DNA from: QAND01 sp003150225
GTDB taxonomy: Bacteria; Bacillota; Clostridia; Christensenellales; QAND01
Assembly: GCF_044357945.1 (NCBI RefSeq)
Contig: NZ_CP076563.1
Location: forward strand, 1,116,001-1,180,000
DNA length: 64,000 nt
Direction of reading: 5' to 3'
The notes under the pieces are model-generated. The model was not told the origin of the DNA. It worked only from the letters and a program-made list of their open reading frames with translations, and made no database searches. Numbering within the stretch: position 1 is the stretch's first letter; each line of letters begins with the position of its first letter. Shown here piece by piece: positions 51,125-60,612 of this stretch. Position numbers and translations under genes: made by a program.

Positions 51125-54100
51125 CTAGAGGCCCTCCAGCTCCTGGTCCACGTCCCGGGGGGATTTGCGCTGGAAGATATCGTACATGACGGGAACCACA
51201 AAGAGGGTCAGCAGGGTGGCGTAGGTAAGACCTCCCACGATGACCACCGCCATGGGCTGGAGCATATCCGCCCCCATACCCATGCCAAAGGCCAGGGTAC
51301 ACAGGCCCAAAATGGTGGTCAGGGCCGTCATTAGAATGGGACGGATCCGAAGCCGTCCGGTCTCAATAAGGGCCTCCCGGCGGTCCATGCCCGCCAGCCG
51401 CAGACGGTTGACGCAGTCCACAAACACGATGCCGTTGTTGACGATGACCCCCGCCAGCACCAGGAATCCCAGCATGGAGATGACGCTTAGCTCAAACCCG
51501 AAGATCCACAGGGCCAGAAGGCCGCCGGTGAAAGCCAGGGGCAGGGTGAACATCACGATGAAGGGGGACAACAGGGACTGGAACTGGGCCACCATGATGA
51601 GGTAGATCATCGCCACCGCCAAGCATACCATGAAAACCAGGTCCCGCATGGTGTTCTGGATGGTCTCGTTCTCCCCGGACAGGGAGATGGTGTAGCCCTC
51701 AGGCACCTGATAATCCGCCAGGGCACGCTCCACCTCCTGGCCCACCTTGCCGATGTTGTGGCCAGCGTCCACCATGGCGGAAGCGGTGATGCTCCGCACC
51801 TGGTCGGAATGGCTGATGGCCTGGAGCTCCTTCCCCTCCTCCAGAACGGCGATCTCGGAAAGGGCGACTTCGGTCTCGGCCCCGTCCTTCTGCCCGGTGA
51901 TGCTGAGATCCATAAGGGTATCCCTGCTGGGCAGGTCTGCCTCGGCGCGTTCTACCACCACAGCGTAGTCCTGGGCGTCCAGGGTGACGGTGGTGGCCTC
52001 GGTCTCGGCGGTGATGGCCACCGCCACCTGCTGGTATACCTGGGCCACGGTAAGGCCGTATCCCAGCGCCTTGTTCTTATCCACCACGATCCGGGTTTCG
52101 GCGGAGGCATCCTCCATGCCATCGGACACATCGGCGGTGCCGGGCACGCTGCTGAGAATCCCCGCCACATCCTGGGCAATGGACTGGAGGGTGTCCAGGT
52201 CATCCCCGGTGATGTTCACCTGGATTCCCTTTCCCCCCATGGCGGAGATGTCCATGGTGGATCCGGACGCGGTCACGTCGCAGTCCAGGTCTTCGGTGGC
52301 GTCCAGAACCATCTGGGCGATTTCGCCGCTGGTGTGTTCCCGATCATCCGCCAGGCGCACATAGATGCTGATGGTATTCCCGCCGCCGGTGGCGCTGCTC
52401 TGCATGCCGCCCACGGTCTCCACACCGGGCAAGGCCATGACCCGCTCCATGACTTCGTCCCCCAGGGCCCGGGTCTCGGCCTGGGTGCTGCCGCTGGGCG
52501 CTTCCATGGACACGGTGATCTCCTGGCTATCGGTCTCGGGCATAAAGGCGGTGCCCATCTGGGTCACTCCAAACACGCTGAGACCCAGAAGGCCGATCAC
52601 CAGAACCAACAGAAGGGCTTTGTGGGAAAGGGTCCAGCCCAATAGGCGGCTATACCGGTTTACCATGCCGTCGAACAGGCGGTGCTTGGTCTCGTCCTGC
52701 TTTCTGAGGATGGTGCTGGACAGCGCCGGCACCATGGTAAGGGCAATGAGCAGGCTGGCCAGCAGAGAGTAGGCGATAGTGAGGCCCATATCGGTAAACA
52801 GCTCCCGGGAGATGCCCTGGGTAAACACGATGGGCAGGAACACGCAAATGGTGGTAAGGGTGCTGGCGGCAATGGCTCCCGCCACCTCCTTGGCTCCCTG
52901 CACCGCCGCCCGGGCCACGGACACGCCCTCCTGACGAAGGCGGTAGATGTTCTCGATGACCACGATGGAGTTATCCACCAGCATGCCGACCCCTAGTGCC
53001 AAGCCCGCCAGGGAGATGGCGTTGAGGGTGACCCCGGTGAAGTACATCAACACCACTGCCAAGGTCAGGCTGATGGGAATGCTCACCGCCACGATAAAGG
53101 TGGGCTTTAGGCTGTGGAGGAACAGGAACAGAATCAGAATGGCCAGAATACCGCCCATGGCCAGGTTCTGGAGCACCGATCCCGTTACGATGTCGATGTA
53201 CACCCCTTGGTCGCTTAGGGCCGTCATGTGGAGGCCGGGATTCTCCGCCTCCAGCTCTTCCATGGCCTCCCGGATGGCGGAGGATACCTCGGAGGTGCTG
53301 GCGGTACTCTGCTTTTGCAGGGACAGCAGGATGCCGTCGTTGCCGTTTATTTTGGCGTACATGCCCCCGTTATCGCTGGTAAAGGCCACATCGGCCACAT
53401 CGGCCAGCTTGATGTCTCCCACGTCCCCGGCGGCAACCGTAAAGAGGGTCAGGTTCGAAAGCTCCTCCAGGGAGCTGAACCGGTCTCCCACCTTCACGGC
53501 GTATTTCTCCCCATCCTCGGTAAGATAACCCGCAGGCATGGAGAAGTTTTCCCCCGCCAAGATGGCGGCAATGGTCTGCTGGGTGATGAGGCCGGAAAGG
53601 TCAGCCTGGTCCCGGGCGGTCTCCCGGGCGCTATCCAGCTGGGCGGACTGCTGGCGAAGCTGCTGTTCCCCCGACGCCAAAGCCGCCGTTCCCTGGCTCA
53701 GCGCTAGGTTCAGCTGGTTTCGGCCCACTCGGATGGCGGACAGCTTTTCATTGAGACCGGTAAGCGCGGCGGATAAGTCCCCCTCCTGGGCGGTCAGGTC
53801 GTTTAAAGTGGCCTGGGTGGCGGAGATGGCCTGATCCATGGCGGCAAGGGACTGGGCAAGTTCCTCATCGGTGGGATCGCCCATGGCGGCAAGGGCCGAT
53901 ACAATGGCATCCCGCTGGATCGTAAGGGTGGTTAGGCCGGCGGACAGCTTCTTCTGATCGGTTTCCTTGCCGGAAAGGGCCGCTTCCTTTTGGCCGATGG
54001 TGGTATCGCAACCGGCGATAAGGGTCTGCAGCTCCTCCCTGCGGGCAGTGTTTTCAGGGAGGTCGGGCAGGGCGCTCAGCTCGGCCTCATAGCCCTGCTT

Positions 54101-55075
54101 TTCAAGCTTGGCTTGATCGATCTCCTCTTTGAGCCCGGTGATCTCCCCCTCCAGAGCGGAGAGGCCCAGCCGCGCGCTCTCTATCTGCGCGTTTAAGGCG
54201 GGCAGGGATGCTTTGCCCTCCACCAGGGTCTTAAGTTGATCCCGCTGGGCCATGGTCTCTTGAAGGGTTCGCTGCAAAAGGGTACGGGTTGCGGACAGTT
54301 TGCCCAGGCCCTCTAGCGCCTGATCCTTGCCGGCGGTAAGGGCGTTCTCCGCCTCGTCCAGCTTATTCCCTTCCTCCTGGGCCTTTTGCGCAAGCTGGCT
54401 CCGTTGGTTTTCGATCTCTCCCAGCCCCTGGTTGATGAGGGATTGGGCCTCGTCCAGCTGTCCGTCCACCGCGTCCAGCACCCGCTGGTTCAGGGCGTCG
54501 ATCTTCTCCTGGCTCAGGGTGATGGTCAGCTGTTTTTCCACCAATCCCATCCCCGTTACCGACGCCACCCCGCCGATCCGCTCCAGGGCGGGGATCACCG
54601 TTTCGGACACCAGGGCGCTGGTCTCCTCGATGCCCTTGCCGGAGACATCCGCGCTGGCCACCATCACCGGCAGCATATCGGGGTTGATCTTCATCAGCAC
54701 CGGAGCGCCCACGCCGTCGTCCAGGGTGGCCTTGACCATATCCGCCTTGTTGCTCATCTCAATCATGGCGCTGTCCATGTTGGTGCCATAGCTGAACTGA
54801 AAGACCACCATGCTGCTGTTTTCCTGGGAGATGCTGGTGACCTTCTCCACCCCGCCCACCGTGGAGAGGCTGCTCTCCAGAGGCTTTGTCACCGTCTGCT
54901 CTACCTTCTCGGGGTTGGCGCCGGGATAGGTGGTGATCACCGCCAGATAGGGCAAATCGATACTGGGCAGTAGATCCGTGGGCATCTGGGTAAAGGAAAT
55001 GACCCCCAGGATGATCACCATGATCACCGCAACAAACACCGTCATAGGCCGCCGTACACTGTATTTTGCAAACAT
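51125..55075 (-). CDS. RND-family (HAE1/SwrC-like) exporter with long coiled-coil insertion
   Basis: 1316 residues from the ATG at 55075 behind GGGGG; the extension to 55195 lacks a start site. RND hallmarks are KYSVRRPMTVFVAVIMVIIL (first span), PEKVEQTVTKPLESSLSTVGGV, and GLALGVGMLVDNSIVVIENI, with a single Asp in span 4 where AcrB has two. A second-half repeat begins near ALLLVLVIGLLGLSVF. Typical Gram-positive members have about 1050 residues; the excess is a helical, heptad-rich insertion at about residues 203-495 in the first outer loop. No membrane-fusion protein gene is adjacent. Probable export of amphipathic compounds. Confidence 0.88.
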   Translation of the reverse strand: MFAKYSVRRPMTVFVAVIMVIILGVISFTQMPTDLLPSIDLPYLAVITTYPGANPEKVEQTVTKPLESSLSTVGGVEKVTSISQENSSMVVFQFSYGTNMDSAMIEMSNKADMVKATLDDGVGAPVLMKINPDMLPVMVASADVSGKGIEETSALVSETVIPALERIGGVASVTGMGLVEKQLTITLSQEKIDALNQRVLDAVDGQLDEAQSLINQGLGEIENQRSQLAQKAQEEGNKLDEAENALTAGKDQALEGLGKLSATRTLLQRTLQETMAQRDQLKTLVEGKASLPALNAQIESARLGLSALEGEITGLKEEIDQAKLEKQGYEAELSALPDLPENTARREELQTLIAGCDTTIGQKEAALSGKETDQKKLSAGLTTLTIQRDAIVSALAAMGDPTDEELAQSLAAMDQAISATQATLNDLTAQEGDLSAALTGLNEKLSAIRVGRNQLNLALSQGTAALASGEQQLRQQSAQLDSARETARDQADLSGLITQQTIAAILAGENFSMPAGYLTEDGEKYAVKVGDRFSSLEELSNLTLFTVAAGDVGDIKLADVADVAFTSDNGGMYAKINGNDGILLSLQKQSTASTSEVSSAIREAMEELEAENPGLHMTALSDQGVYIDIVTGSVLQNLAMGGILAILILFLFLHSLKPTFIVAVSIPISLTLAVVLMYFTGVTLNAISLAGLALGVGMLVDNSIVVIENIYRLRQEGVSVARAAVQGAKEVAGAIAASTLTTICVFLPIVFTQGISRELFTDMGLTIAYSLLASLLIALTMVPALSSTILRKQDETKHRLFDGMVNRYSRLLGWTLSHKALLLVLVIGLLGLSVFGVTQMGTAFMPETDSQEITVSMEAPSGSTQAETRALGDEVMERVMALPGVETVGGMQSSATGGGNTISIYVRLADDREHTSGEIAQMVLDATEDLDCDVTASGSTMDISAMGGKGIQVNITGDDLDTLQSIAQDVAGILSSVPGTADVSDGMEDASAETRIVVDKNKALGYGLTVAQVYQQVAVAITAETEATTVTLDAQDYAVVVERAEADLPSRDTLMDLSITGQKDGAETEVALSEIAVLEEGKELQAISHSDQVRSITASAMVDAGHNIGKVGQEVERALADYQVPEGYTISLSGENETIQNTMRDLVFMVCLAVAMIYLIMVAQFQSLLSPFIVMFTLPLAFTGGLLALWIFGFELSVISMLGFLVLAGVIVNNGIVFVDCVNRLRLAGMDRREALIETGRLRIRPILMTALTTILGLCTLAFGMGMGADMLQPMAVVIVGGLTYATLLTLFVVPVMYDIFQRKSPRDVDQELEGL

Positions 55076-55357
55076 ATGGTTTTTCCCCCAGCTTTGGATA
55101 GCGGCCGATGAAATGGGCACGCTAGAACTTAGACGGCTCCCGGCGACACCGGTCCCCGATTTTTCATGTAGCTTATTGTACTGCAATTCCCCCACGGGCG
55201 CAACGAAATGGTTATTAAGATATAAGGTTATATTATGAAAAATGATTAAGAATGCCGTCTTTCCTTTGCATGACAGCGCCCAGGGGTATAGAATTTAACT
55301 GACCGTTCCCGGATGGTTCCAGCGCTGGAAGCATCCCACAAAAAAGGAGTGTTTTTT

Positions 55358-55894
55358 ATGAAGCATCGGACCCTTTACCGCGTACTGTGGTGCCTTTCCG
55401 GCATCCTTCTAGTGGTGATGGGGGTGCTGTTCCTCTCTAGCCCCACCACCACCATGGTGACGCTATCCGCCCTTTTGGCGGTAGTGATGCTGGTGGACGG
55501 CATCATCGATATGGCCACCTATTTTACCGCCAAGGATTTCGTCTACGGCGCCGGCTGGGTTCTGTTGGACGGCGTTCTGACCACCATCGCGGGCCTGTTC
55601 CTGCTATTCAACCGCACGGCTGCGGTGCTGGCGGTTCCCATTCTCTTCAGCCTGTGGATCCTCACAACCGGCATCACCCACACCGTCCGGGCCTTTGGGC
55701 TCCGGCGTCTGGGATCCTTTGGCTGGGGCTGGCTCTGCACCCTAGGAGTGCTGGAGATTCTGGCGGGCGTCCTCACCCTATTTGAGCCCATCACCGCCAT
55801 GGTAGCCATCAGTGTGATCCTTGGAGTGGTGCTTCTTTTAAAGGGCGTCAGCACCACCCTCAACGCCATCTTCCTGCCCCGCTGGATGGATTGA
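55358..55894 (+). CDS. HdeD-like (DUF308) membrane protein
   Basis: 178 residues from the ATG at 55358 behind AAAAAGGAGTG. Six spans in three similar hairpins: WCLSGILLVVMGVLFL, WVLLDGVLTTIAGLFLLFN and WLCTLGVLEILAGVLTLFEP, the internal repeat of DUF308/HdeD proteins, which are linked to acid stress in enterobacteria. It is divergent from the RND gene. Confidence 0.85.
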   Translation: MKHRTLYRVLWCLSGILLVVMGVLFLSSPTTTMVTLSALLAVVMLVDGIIDMATYFTAKDFVYGAGWVLLDGVLTTIAGLFLLFNRTAAVLAVPILFSLWILTTGITHTVRAFGLRRLGSFGWGWLCTLGVLEILAGVLTLFEPITAMVAISVILGVVLLLKGVSTTLNAIFLPRWMD

Positions 55895-55949
55895 CCAAGG
55901 CAGGCAAGGAATGGCGAAAAGGGCTTTTATCCCCGCCAGATCAAAACAC

Positions 55950-55979
55950 AAAAAAGGACGGATCAACCGTCCTTTTTTA
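55950..55979. terminator. Bidirectional terminator
   Basis: AAAAAAGGACGG-ATCAA-CCGTCCTTTTTT between converging genes. Confidence 0.9.
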
Positions 55980-55980
55980 T

Positions 55981-56610
55981 CTATTGCGGCCCTTTGACGG
56001 GAAGCCGAACCACGGTTTTCAGCTTTTCCACCGCCGTCCGCCGAGGATCGCTGAGATAGATTTCATGGTGCTTCCGTTCCGGGTCCAGGGACAGACCCTG
56101 TTCTGCAAGATATTCCAACATCCGCTGGACGGTAGGGGTCTCGTCGTCATAGGAGCCGCGGTGCATCATCTGCACGCAGAGCCCTTCCTGAAAGACCGCA
56201 AACCGGACGCCGGTCAGATCCACCTCCGGCTTCTTTTTCCGGCATTCCTCCACTGCCCACCGAAACACGTTCTCCGTAACAAATTCAGGCTGGCGGATCA
56301 TGGAGGTCCAACGCCAGGAGGATTTGGGAGCATACAGATCCAATCCCCCGCCCGGACTCCACCAGAGCCCCTCCAAAGGAGGAACCACATATTCAAAATA
56401 GCCCGGAATGGGCCGCTCCCCCATCTTACTCATCTTGATGGTAAAGGACAGGCCATAAAGGGCGTTCAAGGCCCTTTGATAGCACTCGCCTCCCGGCTCT
56501 CCCCGTCCGTCCACCTGGAGAAACCCCATGGCGGGCACATCCACCAGGACGGGCTGAGCCTTGGGCTGGTACAGGTCCCGGTAGACCTTTTTATAATCCA
56601 ATTTTTCCAT
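55981..56610 (-). CDS. GyrI-like small-molecule-binding protein
   Basis: 209 residues from the ATG at 56610 behind GGAGG; the ATG at 56625 is too close to the previous stop. Sequence segments LVDVPAMGFLQVDGRGEPGG, YFEYVVPPLEGLWW, FAVFQEGLCVQMMHRGSYDD and HHEIYLSDPRRT match stand-alone GyrI-like/SHS2 domains, which bind drugs or other small ligands and sometimes hydrolyse them. It follows the sensor kinase gene by 15 bases and may be part of the same response unit. Confidence 0.85.
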   Translation of the reverse strand: MEKLDYKKVYRDLYQPKAQPVLVDVPAMGFLQVDGRGEPGGECYQRALNALYGLSFTIKMSKMGERPIPGYFEYVVPPLEGLWWSPGGGLDLYAPKSSWRWTSMIRQPEFVTENVFRWAVEECRKKKPEVDLTGVRFAVFQEGLCVQMMHRGSYDDETPTVQRMLEYLAEQGLSLDPERKHHEIYLSDPRRTAVEKLKTVVRLPVKGPQ

Positions 56611-56625
56611 GTAGCCTTCCTCCAA

Positions 56626-57744
56626 TTAAGCCTGGGGCGGTTCCAAGGGCAGCATGATGTCAAAAGCGGTGCCGTCAAAGGTTTGCCGCGCCTGCATGGA
56701 CCCGCCGTGGAGCTCCACGATTCCCCGGCTGATGGGCAGACCAAACCCCGTGCCTCCCGTGGCCTCGGACCGGGATTTTTCCAGCCGGTACAGCCGATCG
56801 AACACGTGCTCCAACTCCTCCTTGGGAATGGGGTTCGCATGGGTCACCACCGATACCAGAATGCAGCCCGCCCCCTTCTTCTGAATCACGTCGATAAAAC
56901 GGCCCTCCCGAGCGTAGCGGATGCCGTTGACGATGAGGTTATCGAATACCCGGAACAGCAGATCCCCATCCCCCACAAAGGTTACATCCTCATGCTGGAG
57001 AAACAGGCGCAGCTCCATACCCGCCTGATCCACCATCAGTTCCGACTCGTCCTGAACCTGCATCAAAAGCCGTTTGATGCTTAGCTGGGAGGGGGAGAAT
57101 CCCGTCTCCCGGGTGGTCAGCCGGGACAGGGTAAAAAGGTCATTGACCAGCTTTTCCATCCGCTTGCTCTTGGCGTTGGCGATGGCGGCGTACTCCTTTA
57201 CCTTCTCAAGGCTCAGCTCCTCCTCATCGATGAGGGTCAAATAGCCTGTGATGGACATCAGGGGCGTTTTGAGGTCATGGGCGATGTTGGTGATGAATTC
57301 ATCCTTCATCCGCTCCGCCTGGCGCTGAACCGCAAAGGCGTGCTCGATCTCCTCCGCCATGCGGTTCACGCTCTGCTCCAGGGTGCCGATCTCATCCCGG
57401 TTGTACTCCGGAAGCTCGGGATGATAATCCCCCTCCACCACGTTCTGCACCGCCTGGGAAACCCGATCCAGCCGCTTCATGGTCCGGCGGCTCAAAAGAT
57501 AGAAGATCCCGATGAACAGGGGAAAAGCAATGAGGAACCACAGCATCCAAGGGGTGGAAGACACCACCCATTGGATGGCGTACAGCACGTTGGCAAATTG
57601 ATAGGCTCCGGTGCCCGGCAGCTGCAGCACATAGGTGATGTAATAGTAGATGATGAACAAGCCCAAAAGCGCCAGCAAAAAACTGGCGATGGAGATGACG
57701 ATGAGCTTTCTTCTCAGGCTTTTTCGTTTCGGCCTATTTCTCAA
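56626..57744 (-). CDS. Sensor histidine kinase
   Basis: 372 residues. Two membrane spans (about 14-38 and 66-84) enclose a short outer loop of about 28 residues, followed by a HAMP segment, a HisKA helix with IAHDLKTPLMSITGY (His 156) and an ATPase domain with FDNLIVNGIRYA (N box) and GGTGFGLPISRGIVELHGG (G2 box). The tiny sensor loop suggests it reads membrane stress or a membrane partner, as in intramembrane-sensing kinases. It overlaps the response-regulator gene by 11 bases. Confidence 0.93.
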   Translation of the reverse strand: MRNRPKRKSLRRKLIVISIASFLLALLGLFIIYYYITYVLQLPGTGAYQFANVLYAIQWVVSSTPWMLWFLIAFPLFIGIFYLLSRRTMKRLDRVSQAVQNVVEGDYHPELPEYNRDEIGTLEQSVNRMAEEIEHAFAVQRQAERMKDEFITNIAHDLKTPLMSITGYLTLIDEEELSLEKVKEYAAIANAKSKRMEKLVNDLFTLSRLTTRETGFSPSQLSIKRLLMQVQDESELMVDQAGMELRLFLQHEDVTFVGDGDLLFRVFDNLIVNGIRYAREGRFIDVIQKKGAGCILVSVVTHANPIPKEELEHVFDRLYRLEKSRSEATGGTGFGLPISRGIVELHGGSMQARQTFDGTAFDIMLPLEPPQA

Positions 57745-58441
57745 CCTTATAGCCGACCCCCCACACGGTGTGGATGTATTTGGACTCCCTCGGCATATCC
57801 CCTAATTTACTGCGGATCCTACGGATATGCACCATGACGGTATTGTCCTGACCTAGGGAATCCAGCCCCCAGACCCGCTCAAAGATGGCTTCGGAGCTGA
57901 ATACCATATTGGGATTTTGGGCCAGAAGCAGGAGGATTTCAAACTCCTTGGGCGTAAAGGCGATGAACTCCCCGTCCCGCTGGACGGTATGCTCCGCCGG
58001 GTTGATGATGAGATCCTTTAGCACGATCTGACCCTTGTTTTCCTCCCGGCTGTCGGTGCCAAGCTGATGAAACCGCCGAAGCTGGGCCTTGATCCGGGCC
58101 ACCAATTCCATGGGATGAAAGGGCTTGGTAAGATAATCGTCGGCGCCGGTGGCAAGACCCATGATTTTATCCATGGGCTCTCCCTTGGCGCTGACGAAGA
58201 TGATGGGGATGTTCTGGGTTTCCCGGATACGGCGGCAGGCTTCCATACCGTCCAGCTCTGGCATCATGATGTCCAGCACCAGAAGGTCCACTTTCTCCGC
58301 TCCGATGCGTTCCAGGCACTCCCTGCCGTTATAGGCCGTAAGGGTTTCATAGCCCTCGTTCTCCAGATACAGACAGATCAGCTTTACGATCTCCCTATCG
58401 TCGTCCACCACCAATATGCGGCCCTGGGCCAATGGGATCAC
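57734..58441 (-). CDS. OmpR/PhoB-family response regulator
   Basis: 235 residues. Receiver domain: ILVVDDDREIVKL (acidic pocket, 13-15), LLVLDIMMPELDG (phospho-acceptor Asp 57), FVSAKGE (Ser) and TKPFHPMELVARI (Lys). The C-terminal winged helix is AFTPKEFEILLLLAQNPNMV and VHIRRIRSKLGD, ending VWGVGYKVEK. Partner of the kinase gene it overlaps. A 31-residue membrane peptide gene lies 96 bases upstream on the same strand. Confidence 0.95.
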   Translation of the reverse strand: MIPLAQGRILVVDDDREIVKLICLYLENEGYETLTAYNGRECLERIGAEKVDLLVLDIMMPELDGMEACRRIRETQNIPIIFVSAKGEPMDKIMGLATGADDYLTKPFHPMELVARIKAQLRRFHQLGTDSREENKGQIVLKDLIINPAEHTVQRDGEFIAFTPKEFEILLLLAQNPNMVFSSEAIFERVWGLDSLGQDNTVMVHIRRIRSKLGDMPRESKYIHTVWGVGYKVEK

Positions 58442-58536
58442 CTCGTCTTCCTGATGAAAGCGGCCGAACGCCGCAGCAGCGTTTCCCTTTCCGGCAAGCG
58501 CTTATAAAACATTATAGCATATCCGACCGGGGTCCA

Positions 58537-58632
58537 TCATAATAGGGCGGTTAGGCTCTGCATCTCCCCCAAGGCCATGCCGATGGCGGCGATCATGGCA
58601 ATTCCCACCACATAAAACCAGGTTCTATTCAT
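58537..58632 (-). CDS. 31-aa single-span membrane peptide
   Basis: An ATG at 58632 is preceded by AAAAGGAGGGAGC, one of the strongest ribosome sites in the window. The product is MNRTWFYVVGIAMIAAIGMA followed by LGEMQSLTALL, a single hydrophobic helix. It lies upstream of the two-component genes on the same strand. It could be a small membrane partner of the short-loop sensor kinase. No homologue is recognised. Confidence 0.65.
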   Translation of the reverse strand: MNRTWFYVVGIAMIAAIGMALGEMQSLTALL

Positions 58633-58881
58633 GGGGCTCCCTCCTTTTTGATGGTTCCATGCTACCCCATAGTTCTTAATGAAACCCCTATGGAAAACTT
58701 AAGTTTTCATAAACCCCCAAAGGGGCCGGTACCTTGCCGGAAACGAGGCGTCTGTTTTCACGGTTAAGGGGCGGGCAGCGACACGGCGACGGACGTATTC
58801 CCCGCGGTTATCACCTGGATCTCTATCGCGCGCAAAGCGCTCAGTGTAATATTGCAGTGCTTTTATCAAAGATTTTTCCAC
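58633..58881. other. Intergenic region with palindrome upstream of small peptide and two-component genes
   Basis: A perfect 16-bp palindrome GAAAACTTAAGTTTTC lies at 58693-58708, about 60 bases before the 31-aa peptide gene on the minus strand. It is followed by CATTAAGAACTATGGGGTA, a possible regulator or promoter site. The rest (58720-58880) is GC-rich with no gene seen. Confidence 0.5.
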
Positions 58882-58922
58882 AAAAAAAGCAGTGGAACAA
58901 GCTGCTGCAAAACTTGTTCCAC
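58882..58922 (-). terminator. Terminator of the second amidohydrolase gene
   Basis: Minus strand: GTGGAACAAG...CTTGTTCCAC, then TGC and T7. Confidence 0.82.
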
Positions 58923-59005
58923 CACCATAGGATCGATTCACCCATTTTTATACGACATTTTTTCCGTTCCTGCAACCGATTAAAGTCATTTTTTTCTTTT
59001 TTGGA

Positions 59006-60193
59006 TCAACTTTTCTCCAAATTTCGGCCATCATGGGCGTAGACCAAACGGCCGTCAATGATGGTGAACAAAGACTTGGTAAATACCTCCATGGGATTGC
59101 CGGTGAATACCGCCACGTCGCCGTCCTTGCCGGGGGCCAAGCTCCCCACCCGGTGCTCCACCCGGCAGATACGGGCGGCGTTGATGGTGATAGCCCGAAG
59201 CCCTTCCTCCACTCCCAGCCCCTCCCGGGCCGCAAACCCAGCGCAGATGGGCAGAGTTTGGATCAGGGTCACCGGATGATCGGTGGTGATGGCCACCTGC
59301 ACCCCCGCCCGATGCAGTACCCCCGGGGTACGGAAGTCGGTGTATTGCATCTCCACCTTGTTGTGAAAACTAAGGCTGGGCCCCACGATGGCAGGAAAGC
59401 CCGACGCCTGGATTTCCTCCGGGATGATGTGGCCCTCGCTGCAATGGTCCAGGGTCATGGAAAGTCCGAATTCCCGGGCAATCCGCACGGCGGTAAGAAT
59501 ATCGTCCGCCCGGTGCACATGGGCTTTTAGGGGAATCCTGCCCCGAAACACCGGCTCCCAGCAGTCAAGGGTATGGTCCGTTTCAAACGCCTCGCGGTTT
59601 TCCGCCGCAGTCCATTTCCTTTGTAGATACTGCCGGGCCCGGGTCAGCTCCTCCCGCAACAGGCCGGCGATGGCCATCCGGGTGGCGGGGACGTTGCCGT
59701 TTATCCCATAGGTGTTCTTTGGGTTCTCTCCAAAGGCCACTTTCATGGCGGCGGGCTCCAGCACCACCCGGGATTCCATGGAGCCGTCCCCCATGGTCTT
59801 CATAAACAAAAATTGGCCGCCCACCACGTTTGCGCTGCCGGGGCCCACCATACAGGAGGTAATTCCCGCCCGAGCCGCCTCCTCAAAGGCCCGGTCCAGG
59901 GGATTGACGGCGTCCAGGGCCCGGAGCGCCGGCGTGACGGGGCCGGTGCTTTCGTTACAATCGTCCCCCGCGGTGCCCTTGTTGGCCTCTGTGATGCCGA
60001 TGTGGCAGTGGCTCTCGATGAGTCCGGGCATAATCCAGCCCCCCTGGGCGTCCAGGATATGATGCCGGGGCAGGTTTGTTTCATCTATGGTTGGCGCGAC
60101 TCGCTTGATCTTGCCCCCTTTGATCAAGACGCAGCCCTGGGGAAGGGTGGTTCCCTCCATGGTCAGCACCCGCCCATTTTTGATCAAAAGCAT
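59006..60193 (-). CDS. Amidohydrolase (imidazolonepropionase/dihydroorotase-like superfamily)
   Basis: 395 residues from the ATG at 60193 behind AGGAGGAGG. Metal motifs: PGLIESHCHIG (HxH), LKAHVHRADD, LDHCSEGH and ITTDHPVT (Asp), with a C-terminal GSLAPGKDGDVAVFTGNPME segment. This resembles imidazolonepropionase/enamidase-type members. Substrate unknown. An outward FxK or PGLID variation is not seen, so it should be catalytically competent. Confidence 0.85.
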   Translation of the reverse strand: MLLIKNGRVLTMEGTTLPQGCVLIKGGKIKRVAPTIDETNLPRHHILDAQGGWIMPGLIESHCHIGITEANKGTAGDDCNESTGPVTPALRALDAVNPLDRAFEEAARAGITSCMVGPGSANVVGGQFLFMKTMGDGSMESRVVLEPAAMKVAFGENPKNTYGINGNVPATRMAIAGLLREELTRARQYLQRKWTAAENREAFETDHTLDCWEPVFRGRIPLKAHVHRADDILTAVRIAREFGLSMTLDHCSEGHIIPEEIQASGFPAIVGPSLSFHNKVEMQYTDFRTPGVLHRAGVQVAITTDHPVTLIQTLPICAGFAAREGLGVEEGLRAITINAARICRVEHRVGSLAPGKDGDVAVFTGNPMEVFTKSLFTIIDGRLVYAHDGRNLEKS

Positions 60194-60368
60194 AACCCTT
60201 CCTCCTCCTGATTCCAATGGATTTAGTGTGATCCGATAAAAGATTTTTATGCGATTCATTGGAAAACAAAGGGATTTCTACCGGGCATTGCGGATTGGAT
60301 TCAGGTATAAAGACGGGGCGGCGGGAAATACTAGGACTGAAATCTTTGCTGAAAGGAGGGACTTCATC

Positions 60369-60500
60369 GTGAACAACAACAAGCAGAATCAGCAGAACCA
60401 GAACCAGCGGCAGCAGCAGAACCAGCAGAATCAGCGCCAGCAGCAGAACCAGCGGCAGCAGCAGAATCAGCAGAATCAGCAGAATCAGAACCAGCAGTAA
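60369..60500 (+). CDS. 43-aa Asn/Gln-only peptide
   Basis: A GTG behind GAAAGGAGG opens a 43-residue product made only of Asn, Gln, Arg and one Lys after the start (VNNNKQNQQNQNQRQQQNQQ and so on). The DNA is CAGCAGAAC-type repeats, so slippage could change its length between strains. Similar Gln/Asn-rich small proteins occur among spore proteins of clostridia, but no named family can be given. It has its own ribosome site and a terminator downstream. Confidence 0.6.
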   Translation: MNNNKQNQQNQNQRQQQNQQNQRQQQNQRQQQNQQNQQNQNQQ

Positions 60501-60541
60501 GCTTAGGTGAACGATAGCCATTCGGCATGAAACGATGCATC

Positions 60542-60612
60542 AAAAAAGACCGGCAGCGGGAAGGCTGGGGAAATTCCCCATCGGCCCCGAGGCCGGTCTT
60601 CTTCTTTTTATT
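60542..60612. terminator. Bidirectional terminator
   Basis: AAGACCGGC...GCCGGTCTT with an inner GGGGAA-ATT-CCCC arm, A6 on the left and CTTCTTTTTATTTTTTT on the right. Confidence 0.75.
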
